Shown: positions 54,863 to 64,000 of the stretch, one piece after another
Layout: each line of letters begins with the position of its first letter
Numbering within the stretch: the stretch's first letter is position 1
Origin: Photobacterium arenosum
GTDB taxonomy: Bacteria; Pseudomonadota; Gammaproteobacteria; Enterobacterales; Vibrionaceae
Assembly (NCBI RefSeq): GCF_014841115.1
Contig: NZ_JACYTP010000004.1
Coordinates: forward strand, 124,001-188,000
DNA: 64,000 bases
Direction: 5' to 3'
The notes under the pieces: model-generated
Seen by the model: the letters and a program-made list of their open reading frames with translations, nothing else
Told to the model about the DNA's origin: nothing
Databases searched by the model: none
Position numbers and translations under genes: made by a program

Positions 54863-55456
54863 TCAGGCCAGAGACGGCACAGGCGCACCGGTCACTACCG
54901 GCTGGGTTTGCAGGAGTGCCGCCACCCGCTGGCCCAGATGGGCCGCGGTTTTCACGTCGGCGTCACTGAGCTGTCCGGTTGGGGTGTGACCACTGGCACC
55001 CAGCTGGTGGCCCATAGGATTGATCCGTTTGTCGTCATAGCCATAGGGCATATCCATACCGACCCACAACATGCCATGCTGCATTGCCAGTACGAAGAGG
55101 TAATTCAGGGTACTGTCCTGCTCGCCGCCCAGACTGCCGCCGACGGTAAACCCGGCAGCCAGCTTGTTACGCCAGCCTTGCCCGCTCCAGCTGTCGCTGC
55201 TGGCATCGGCAAACGCTTTGAACTGAGCGGCGGGGCCGCCCATATAGGTCGGACTGCCAAAGAGAATGGCATCGGCCTGCTGCAGGCTGGCAAACAGATC
55301 CGGGTCGCTGAAGCGGCCGTTCTGAATATCTTCACCGACAATGCGGTAGCGCATCACCTGAGTGCCGGGCTGGGTTTTGGCACCCTGCGCAATCGCCTCG
55401 GCCATTTGATGGGTTGCGCCAGAGCCGGAATAGTAAACCAGTGCAATTGTTTTCAT
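54863..55456 (-). CDS. WrbA-like flavodoxin-family NAD(P)H:quinone oxidoreductase
   Basis: A 197-residue flavoprotein. The FMN phosphate loop is VYYSGSGATHQMAEAI, GSPTYMGGPAAQFKAFAD is the WrbA hallmark, and a later GSLGGEQDSTLNYL follows. Such enzymes reduce quinones by two electrons. The start at ATG 55456 follows AAGGA; an earlier ATG (55471) overlaps the upstream stop as ATGA. Third gene of a VOC / questin-oxidase-like / flavodoxin operon, suggesting handling of quinonoid or aromatic compounds (inference). Confidence 0.88.
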   Translation of the reverse strand: MKTIALVYYSGSGATHQMAEAIAQGAKTQPGTQVMRYRIVGEDIQNGRFSDPDLFASLQQADAILFGSPTYMGGPAAQFKAFADASSDSWSGQGWRNKLAAGFTVGGSLGGEQDSTLNYLFVLAMQHGMLWVGMDMPYGYDDKRINPMGHQLGASGHTPTGQLSDADVKTAAHLGQRVAALLQTQPVVTGAPVPSLA

Positions 55457-55467
55457 GCGGTGTTCCT

Positions 55468-56457
55468 TCATAGTTCTTCGTGGGCGGCTAAGCGCATTTG
55501 AATGGCCGACAGATATTCGTTGAACTGAAAAGTCTGATACAGGCGGCTGCAGCTGTAGGTCAGTTTGATACTGTGGTCGTCCGACAGGGTGGCGACTGTG
55601 CTGAACCAGGCAACCCAGTCCGGCTCAATGCTGCTTGGCTGCGGCTGATTCGGGAACGGACGATCCTGCGTGGAGCAGAAAGCCGCGACATACCCCTGCC
55701 AGTAGTAGGCCAGTGCCAGCCGGCGATCCGGCAGGAAAGGCATGAGTTGCAGCAAGGCATCAAATCCGGTGACCCCGTGCAGCAGGGTAAAGTCGTTGCT
55801 CGCCAGATATGCGCGAATAGTGAGGCGGGCAATATCCGATTCTGTGAGATCATCAGGAACGGCGGCGATGGACTGATAGGCTGCGTGATGAACCACTTCA
55901 TTAACGCGATCAACAATGATGCCGGGTTGAAACGCATAGTGCCTGAAAGCCTCGCACGCCTGCTCGAGTTGAGTCTCAGCCTGATACTGCTCGGTGAAAT
56001 GTAGTTCACCTAAAGCCTGATACTCACTGGCCCAGTAGGCAAGCGAAACGGCAATTTCATCGGATTCGCCCGTTTCTACCGCATAACTGAGGCGAATCAA
56101 ACCGTGAAACGCGCTGGTGGCAAGGCCGGGCAGCAGGACGGGGAGCCATTCGTGCAGGACGGAAACGACACCCTGTGCCGCGATGTGCTGGCGAAATTGC
56201 CGGTAAAAAGCTGCGAAACTGTCGCGAATACCCAGCTCTGGTGCTGTTTCCTGTGTCGGGTTCCCCTGCCGGATTGGCTGCAATTGCGGCGTGTATTTCT
56301 GATAAAAATGCTGTAGCTGTAATGGGCTGGCACCGCAACGTGCCAGAGCGACCAATGCCATGGGTAAATGATTCGACAACTCAGGCCCGTAGATGGGGTC
56401 AAATTGCAATCCATTGTCAATCAAAGCCAGACATTCGGCGTGAATGGGCGCATACAT
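55468..56457 (-). CDS. Questin oxidase-like protein (DUF4243)
   Basis: A 329-residue soluble, mostly helical protein. Repeated H-containing helices fit the questin oxidase-like family: GPELSNHLPMALVALARCGASP near residue 24, SAFHGLIRLSYAVETGESDEIAVSLAYWA near 115, and TLLHGVTGFDALLQLMPFL near 220. Fungal questin oxidase opens an anthraquinone ring; bacterial members are uncharacterised. CAGGAGA is a good ribosome site. It ends in a 4-base overlap (ATGA) with the possible early start of the flavodoxin gene. Confidence 0.75.
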   Translation of the reverse strand: MYAPIHAECLALIDNGLQFDPIYGPELSNHLPMALVALARCGASPLQLQHFYQKYTPQLQPIRQGNPTQETAPELGIRDSFAAFYRQFRQHIAAQGVVSVLHEWLPVLLPGLATSAFHGLIRLSYAVETGESDEIAVSLAYWASEYQALGELHFTEQYQAETQLEQACEAFRHYAFQPGIIVDRVNEVVHHAAYQSIAAVPDDLTESDIARLTIRAYLASNDFTLLHGVTGFDALLQLMPFLPDRRLALAYYWQGYVAAFCSTQDRPFPNQPQPSSIEPDWVAWFSTVATLSDDHSIKLTYSCSRLYQTFQFNEYLSAIQMRLAAHEEL

Positions 56458-56481
56458 TTTAAGATCTCCTGTCCTGAGGGG

Positions 56482-56898
56482 TTAGAGGGAATAATCATTG
56501 CGCAGCAATGGATCGTCACTCAGATACTGGGTGAATTCCCATTCAATACCGTCCCTGTCATAAAAGTAGATCCGCTGGCGCCATGGGTGACGGGTTTCCA
56601 TGTCATTTTCCCGATACCCCGCGCTGAGCAGGCGCTCACGTACCTGTACAACATCATCAACCACCAGACCGATATGGTTGATCCCCAGATCCTGATAAGG
56701 CGTGCGATCGATCTGATCGCGAGCCACCACTTCCTGCAACGCCAGATACGTGTTTTCTGTGCCGATATGACACCAGCGATGTGTGGGTTGTTGCCCCTGG
56801 TGACGAACTGCAAATTCCGGGATCGCGGTTTGCAGAAAGCGAATCGTGTTGTCCAGATCACGGACTGTGACATTGGCGTGTTCAACGTAGGGCACCAT
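56482..56898 (-). CDS. VOC-family (glyoxalase/dioxygenase fold) protein
   Basis: A 138-residue protein with two beta-alpha-beta-beta-beta units. Probable metal ligands are H7 (VEHANVTVRDL), the His in GINHIGLVVDD and the Glu in DGIEWEFTQYL. The fold includes glyoxalases, extradiol dioxygenases and resistance proteins; the sequence does not settle the activity. AGGAGGT stands 5 bases before the ATG, a very strong ribosome site. It is the first gene of the operon, with tandem repeats in its promoter region. Confidence 0.85.
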   Translation of the reverse strand: MVPYVEHANVTVRDLDNTIRFLQTAIPEFAVRHQGQQPTHRWCHIGTENTYLALQEVVARDQIDRTPYQDLGINHIGLVVDDVVQVRERLLSAGYRENDMETRHPWRQRIYFYDRDGIEWEFTQYLSDDPLLRNDYSL

Positions 56899-56928
56899 AT
56901 GACCTCCTGTCGGATGTTGTGTTTTTTT

Positions 56929-56999
56929 AGTAAGGTATTTTGTTTACATATTAGTGTGGATTTTGGTTAAGTAAAGTTTTTTGTTTACTTATAAGTGTG
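56929..56999. promoter_or_regulatory. Two 30-base direct repeats, probable tandem operators
   Basis: Copies at 56929-56958 and 56970-56999 agree at 26 of 30 positions and start 41 bases apart, about four helical turns. Each holds AGTAA ... TTTAC in inverted order; the second copy contains AAGTAAA-N8-TTTACTT and the palindrome ACTTATAAGT. They cover the promoter of the VOC operon and lie upstream of dedA. No regulator gene is adjacent. Confidence 0.7.
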
Positions 57000-57060
57000 A
57001 GATCTTTCTTACGACGGCAATCGGGTATAGCATTAAAGTAAGCACACTCAGGAGAAGTTC

Positions 57061-57657
57061 ATGCAGGAGCTGGTGCAGGAATTGTCGCCACTGATCGAGC
57101 AATACGGTTACTTAGTGCTGGCACTGGCGATTGCTATTGAAGGGCTGGGGGTGCCGGCTCCCGGCCAGTCTCTGCTGATAGTGGCCAGTTATCTTGCCGC
57201 GAGCGGTGCGCTTTCTTTGCCGTCTGTATTGCTGGTGGCGGGGGCGGCCAGCTGGCTTGGGAACACGGCAGGCTATGTGCTGGGTGCGATGCTGGCCCGG
57301 CTCGTCGAGCGACGAGGATGGGCAAAGCCGGCATCTTTAGTCAAAGTACATGCTTTTATTGATAAATATGGCGTGATTGGCTTGATCCTGAGCCGCTTTC
57401 TGGAAGGGATGAAACAATTGATCTGTCTCGGGTGCGGCCTCGCTCAGATGCCTTGGCACCTTTTTCTGACAGGCAACACTCTGGCGGTGGGGATCTGGCT
57501 GCTGGTGTTCGGCTATGGGCCGGCCTATTTTTATGACGAGATCGGACAGGCGGGTTTGTTCCTCCAGCGTCATCAGTATGCTTTATGGGTACTGGCGGTA
57601 ATTGCAGGGCTGGCGTTGCTGCTGAAATTCATTCGCAAGCGCCGCCCGACAAGTTAA
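57061..57657 (+). CDS. DedA-family membrane protein
   Basis: A 198-residue inner-membrane protein. GYLVLALAIAIEGLGVPAPGQSLLIVASYLAASG is the first re-entrant block, GYVLGAMLARLVERRGW follows, and the second block holds the arginine motif GLILSRFLEGMKQLICLGCGLAQMPW. DedA proteins are thought to flip undecaprenyl phosphate or phospholipids. AGGAGAAG precedes the ATG. It shares its upstream region with the divergent VOC operon. Confidence 0.9.
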   Translation: MQELVQELSPLIEQYGYLVLALAIAIEGLGVPAPGQSLLIVASYLAASGALSLPSVLLVAGAASWLGNTAGYVLGAMLARLVERRGWAKPASLVKVHAFIDKYGVIGLILSRFLEGMKQLICLGCGLAQMPWHLFLTGNTLAVGIWLLVFGYGPAYFYDEIGQAGLFLQRHQYALWVLAVIAGLALLLKFIRKRRPTS

Positions 57658-57659
57658 TT

Positions 57660-58277
57660 TTACTGACTGCTTCGCAGTGAGAAGGTTGGCAGCGACAGGT
57701 GCCAGCGAATGGCCGCCAGCCGGATAGACAGGGTCGTGGCAATACCGCACAGGCTGGCGGCCGCTGTTTCCAGCCCGAAGTGCAGTCCTACTGTGTGGAC
57801 AATACCGCCCAGAATACAGGCTGTGGCATACACTTCGGTTCTTAATACCATGGGGACTTCACGGGCCAGTACGTCACGGATCACCCCGCCGCCGCAACCT
57901 GTGATCACGCCCATGATCACGGCCACCATAGGGGAAGCGCCAAAACGCAGCGCTTTTTCCACACCAATGGCGACGAAGACCGCCAGGCCTATGGCATCGG
58001 CCACCGGCAGGAAATACCAGGGCATTTTACGCGGGTTCTGGATCGCCAGCATCGCCAGCAGACAGGTTGCAAAAATCACCCACAAGTAATTGGTGTCTGT
58101 GATCCAGAATACAGGTGTCGCGCCCAGTGCCATATCGCGGATAGTCCCGCCGCCAATGGCAGTGACACAGGCCAGTACGACAACACCAAAGGGGTCCATC
58201 CTTAACCGTCCGGCAAGCAAAATACCTGAGATGGCAAAAACAGCGGTGCCAAACATATCAAGAGAGTAAATCAGCAT
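57660..58277 (-). CDS. TRIC-type cation channel family protein (YadS-like)
   Basis: A 205-residue protein of the UPF0126/TRIC family with seven helices in two inverted halves. Both glycine-rich signatures are present: [15 protein letters not shown] near residue 38 and [19 protein letters not shown] near 118. ATG 58277 follows AGGA; an earlier ATG 15 bases upstream lacks one. Bacterial homologues conduct K+ or Na+. A perfect CRP core site lies 119 bases upstream. Confidence 0.9.
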   Translation of the reverse strand: MLIYSLDMFGTAVFAISGILLAGRLRMDPFGVVVLACVTAIGGGTIRDMALGATPVFWITDTNYLWVIFATCLLAMLAIQNPRKMPWYFLPVADAIGLAVFVAIGVEKALRFGASPMVAVIMGVITGCGGGVIRDVLAREVPMVLRTEVYATACILGGIVHTVGLHFGLETAAASLCGIATTLSIRLAAIRWHLSLPTFSLRSSQ

Positions 58278-58395
58278 AGGATTCCTGCACACAACCAGTG
58301 ATTAAAAACCGCGCCACCCTGATGACGATGTCGCGGTAAAAAGCGGCTGAGATTGTACGGTGAAATGTAACGCGCACAACCGATAACTTTGTCTT

Positions 58396-58411
58396 TGTGA
58401 GCTTATTCACA
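58396..58411 (-). promoter_or_regulatory. CRP-type site upstream of the TRIC gene
   Basis: TGTGA-GCTTAT-TCACA matches the CRP core at all ten positions, between the btuF stop and the TRIC start. The position suits activation of the TRIC gene. Confidence 0.55.
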
Positions 58412-58413
58412 TC

Positions 58414-59307
58414 CTATTGTGGGTGATGTTTGCGCACTTCATCCAGTTGCTTACAAATTTCCTGAGCGGCCAGCAATGCTCTGGGAGTAGGCCGGTTCAG
58501 CCAGTCTGCCTGGGTCTGATACAGATGCTGATCCCGGACCGCAGACAATTGCTCGCGCCAGGGTAACCAGAGGGTGAAGGCGTTGGCATCGGGGCCTGCA
58601 CTGCCGTGGGTGGTGAAAATCGCTTCAGGGCGGCGGACGATTACTTGCTCTTTCGATACCTGCGGGTACGCCACTGGACTGTCGGCAAAAATATTTTCGC
58701 CGCCGCAGAGCGCGAACACCTGGCTGGGCCAGCTATCGCCGGACATGCTCATGAGCGGCGATATGCCCAGCTGGTAAAAATAGCGTACCGGTTTTTGATG
58801 CCCGTATTGCTGATTCAGCTGCGCCATGGTCTGACGGAAATCCGAGGCGGCCTGATTGGCTGTGGTCGGATCATCGGCAAAAGTGCCGAGTGTTTCCAGG
58901 CTGTCGGCAATCGCATCGAGCGTCGTGGGATGGGAGTAAAAGATCCGGATGCCTAACTGTTCCAGTTTTGCCATTTCTCTGGGCGGGTTACCGCCTTGCC
59001 AGGCCAGCACCAGATCAGGCTTCAAGGCCAGGATACGTTCCAGCTTGATGCCCCGGTAATTCGCGACCCGTTCCAGTGCCAGAGCTTGTGGCGGGTAATC
59101 ACTGTAATCACTGGCGGCGATAAGTTTGTTGCCCAGTCCGGCGGCATAGGCCAGCTCAGTGGTGTGCGGGGCTAGGCTGATAATACGCTGAGGCTTGCTG
59201 CCACTGGCCTGCGCTTCTTTGGTCTGTGCTTCTTTGCCATCTACTGTCGTGACGACCAATGTCAAAGGTATCAGCAGGGTAATAACCAAGGGTCTAAACA
59301 GATTCAC
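58414..59307 (-). CDS. btuF: Vitamin B12 ABC transporter substrate-binding protein BtuF
   Basis: A 297-residue periplasmic protein. The start is GTG 59307, overlapping the cbiB stop (GTGA), with GGGAAG 6 bases upstream. The N-terminus ([18 protein letters not shown]) is the signal peptide. The mature part [33 protein letters not shown] matches BtuF, and [26 protein letters not shown] follows. It binds cobalamin for BtuCD, whose genes are not in this window. Co-transcribed with mtnN and cbiB. Confidence 0.93.
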   Translation of the reverse strand: MNLFRPLVITLLIPLTLVVTTVDGKEAQTKEAQASGSKPQRIISLAPHTTELAYAAGLGNKLIAASDYSDYPPQALALERVANYRGIKLERILALKPDLVLAWQGGNPPREMAKLEQLGIRIFYSHPTTLDAIADSLETLGTFADDPTTANQAASDFRQTMAQLNQQYGHQKPVRYFYQLGISPLMSMSGDSWPSQVFALCGGENIFADSPVAYPQVSKEQVIVRRPEAIFTTHGSAGPDANAFTLWLPWREQLSAVRDQHLYQTQADWLNRPTPRALLAAQEICKQLDEVRKHHPQ

Positions 59308-60260
59308 AACAGACTTCCCATCAAAAACATGCACACACTTTGCAGCGCCACCCAGGCCCATAACCGCTGTTGTATCAGACGATCTATTTGCGATAAATGC
59401 AGGGCGGCAGGGGCGATACGGCCACCGAGCCGCGGACGTTCGAGCTTGCTGGTATCGTAGATAGCCGGACCACCTAAGGCTAGCTGCAGCTTATGGCCGG
59501 TGGCGGTGAGCAGCCAGCCCGGTCCGGGCAATTGCCAGTTTTCACCTTGTTCACGCAAACCACGAAAAGCATCACGGCTGTTCTTGCCGACACTGATAGC
59601 CACGGCGAGCAGACGCAGGGGGACAATATCCAGCGTAGCCAGAATACGTACCGCAGGTAGACCAAAATACTGATATTGCTTGCGGCTGGGAGACCAGCAA
59701 CGGGCCAGGCTGACGGCCAGGCGGTAAAGAATAGCACCAAAACCGCCTGCCACCGCGTACCAGAACAGCACCGCTGCAACCTGGCGGCCATAGCTCAGCA
59801 GCTGGGTTTCGGCACAGGCTTTACCCAGGCCAAGCAGTGACAGAGTGTCAGTGTTTCGGTTAAGGGCGACAGAGAGCTGTGCTTTACAGCTGGCCTTATC
59901 TTCCCGGCTGTAGGCTTGAATGAAGTTGTGGCTGAAACGGCGGCTGTCACGCCAGCCGAGCGCTATCCACAGCAGCACCAGATGAAACAGGCTGTCTATC
60001 CACACCAGCTGATAAAAGGCAATCAGTAGGATCAGAATGGTCATCCACATCATTGACCAGGCCAGCGCGCCGGATAATATCCGCTGGCGCGGTGTATCTG
60101 TGGCTTTGTTCACCCGGGCCGCCAGCTGAATGGCGATCTGTTGCCAGATAAGCAAAGGATGGATACTGGCTGGTATGGGCAGCAGCCAGTGTAATGCCAG
60201 CGCTCCCCACATCGCCAGCAGGGTTGGATGTTGACTGAGGAGCACAAGCAAATCGTTCAT
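59304..60260 (-). CDS. cbiB: Adenosylcobinamide-phosphate synthase CbiB/CobD
   Basis: A 318-residue membrane enzyme adding aminopropanol (phosphate) to adenosylcobyric acid. Four or five helices are visible. Conserved segments are [22 protein letters not shown] (central), [17 protein letters not shown] and [21 protein letters not shown] near the end. It is somewhat divergent from textbook CbiB in its N-terminus. Its start overlaps the mtnN stop by one base. With btuF it points to corrinoid salvage and remodelling. Confidence 0.88.
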   Translation of the reverse strand: MNDLLVLLSQHPTLLAMWGALALHWLLPIPASIHPLLIWQQIAIQLAARVNKATDTPRQRILSGALAWSMMWMTILILLIAFYQLVWIDSLFHLVLLWIALGWRDSRRFSHNFIQAYSREDKASCKAQLSVALNRNTDTLSLLGLGKACAETQLLSYGRQVAAVLFWYAVAGGFGAILYRLAVSLARCWSPSRKQYQYFGLPAVRILATLDIVPLRLLAVAISVGKNSRDAFRGLREQGENWQLPGPGWLLTATGHKLQLALGGPAIYDTSKLERPRLGGRIAPAALHLSQIDRLIQQRLWAWVALQSVCMFLMGSLL

Positions 60261-60961
60261 TAGCGGTTAAGCAGCTCCGCCATTTTAACCACCATGGCGG
60301 AAGAACTTTTCGCCGCCAGCGGCAGGAATTCTTCGAAGCTCATCGGTGATTCTTTATCGGCCACATCTGAGATAGCACGTACTACCACAAAAGGTACCTT
60401 GAACTGATGGCAGGCCTGGGCAATTGCCGCGGCTTCCATTTCAACCGCAACCACCTGAGGGAAAAACGTGCGGATACGTTGCTGTTGTTCAGCGCTGCAT
60501 ACGAAGGCATCACCGGTGCAGATCAAACCACGTACCGCATGGGGGGTGTCATCCAGCTGAGCCAGCGCCTGCTCGGCGATCTGCATCAGTTTTTCGTCAG
60601 ACTGGAAAGCGGCAGGTTGCTGCGCCATCTGGCCCATCTGGTAACCAAACGCAGTGACATCGGCATCGTGATAACGCACTTCGGTAGAGATAACCACATC
60701 ACCGACACTCAGGCTGCTATCAAATCCGCCGGCTGAACCTGTATTGACGACCAGGTCTGGTTCGAAAATTTCCAGCAGAATGGCAGTTCCTACGGCGGCC
60801 GCGACTTTACCGATACCGGACTGAAGTAAGACTACTTCTGCACCATTGAGGGTGCCGGTATAAAAGGTGCAGCCCCCTTTTTGCAGGGTGGTGCAGTTGT
60901 CGAGTTGGTTTTTCAGGATTACGACTTCCTGTTCCATTGCCCCAATAATGCCGATTTTCAT
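60260..60961 (-). CDS. mtnN: 5'-methylthioadenosine/S-adenosylhomocysteine nucleosidase
   Basis: A 233-residue enzyme. Glu12 is in the start [33 protein letters not shown] is the family signature, [13 protein letters not shown] carries the catalytic Glu pair, and the Asp is in [11 protein letters not shown]. It cleaves MTA and SAH, recycling methionine and feeding AI-2 synthesis. It is first in the mtnN-cbiB-btuF unit, as in other gammaproteobacteria. Confidence 0.96.
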   Translation of the reverse strand: MKIGIIGAMEQEVVILKNQLDNCTTLQKGGCTFYTGTLNGAEVVLLQSGIGKVAAAVGTAILLEIFEPDLVVNTGSAGGFDSSLSVGDVVISTEVRYHDADVTAFGYQMGQMAQQPAAFQSDEKLMQIAEQALAQLDDTPHAVRGLICTGDAFVCSAEQQQRIRTFFPQVVAVEMEAAAIAQACHQFKVPFVVVRAISDVADKESPMSFEEFLPLAAKSSSAMVVKMAELLNR

Positions 60962-61073
60962 TTACGTTATCTCTTTCTTAAAGTGAACCTTACGGTGATT
61001 GGATGCGATTGTAACAATGCCAGACAGCGTGGGAAAGCCTAAACAAAAGGCGACAGAATCAAAGGGGAACTGA

Positions 61074-61107
61074 AAGAAAAAAGCGAGCGGGGGAGAGCCG
61101 CTCGCTT
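61074..61107 (-). terminator. Terminator of the gltBD operon
   Basis: The minus-strand hairpin AAGCGAGCGG ... CCGCTCGCTT (61107-61081, 7-base loop) is followed by a T-rich run, 65 bases past the gltD stop. Confidence 0.87.
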
Positions 61108-61171
61108 GGCCAGGCCTGCTGGTTTTATTCACCAACAGACCGTTTGGCATAACAGACCTGACTGGCTGGGA

Positions 61172-64000
<2,829 letters not shown>

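Overview
The window reads as a chromosomal segment of a marine gammaproteobacterium of the family Vibrionaceae. The best support is the block chiS / chitooligosaccharide ABC operon / rsmC / hemL / erpA / M23 peptidase / tyrS, which follows the arrangement known around the chitin programme of Vibrio cholerae. The holC-pepA-lptFG block and the btuF-cbiB-mtnN and gltBD genes also fit. Photobacterium is my guess at genus level, but the sequence alone does not prove it. I see no insertion sequence, phage, CRISPR array or rRNA operon. One tRNA gene (Leu, anticodon CAA) is present.

Layout. 1-3.7 kb: a truncated MarR-GNAT fusion gene with a palindromic operator, a DUF2061 membrane protein, and a YjgN (DUF898) / M48 metalloprotease pair coupled by a 4-base overlap. 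3.7-11.6 kb: core genes valS, holC and pepA on the minus strand, lptF-lptG on the plus strand, and an RDD membrane protein. 11.8-13.9 kb: tRNA-Leu, then a TetR regulator divergent from a metallo-beta-lactamase-fold hydrolase. 13.9-18.2 kb: a lower-GC accessory stretch with a broken EAL-domain gene and an aspartate-alanine antiporter / aspartate 4-decarboxylase pair (aspT-aspD), which would run a proton-motive decarboxylation cycle. 18.3-25.1 kb: an MscS-type channel, a GNAT acetyltransferase, a GFA-family zinc protein, a two-gene thiosulfate dehydrogenase unit (tsdB-tsdA), a dCache chemoreceptor and a 59-residue protein of unknown function.

25.1-32.6 kb: ddl, then a gluconate catabolic unit. 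A TRAP transporter (dctPQM), gluconokinase, 6-phosphogluconate dehydrogenase and a GntR repressor are collinear, and a perfect GntR-type palindrome with a CRP-like site lies in front of the transporter. This makes the TRAP system a probable gluconate importer. 32.6-47.6 kb: the chitin oligosaccharide operon. It encodes a periplasmic binding protein, two permeases, two ATPases, a GH9 glycosidase, a BadF-type GlcNAc kinase and a GH20 hexosaminidase, and it lies downstream of the hybrid sensor kinase ChiS. The 869-base gap between chiS and the operon holds a long leader with a hairpin, repeats spaced two helical turns apart, a CRP-like site and an unreported-looking 51-codon ORF on the opposite strand.

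47.8-64 kb: mostly housekeeping genes (rsmC, AI-2E/PerM exporter, hemL, erpA, M23 endopeptidase, tyrS, dedA, TRIC channel, btuF-cbiB-mtnN, gltD and the 3' part of gltB). Among them sits a small operon (VOC protein, questin-oxidase-like protein, WrbA-like flavodoxin). Its promoter region carries two near-identical 30-base repeats 41 bases apart. That operon and the chiS-chb gap are the least explained parts of the window.
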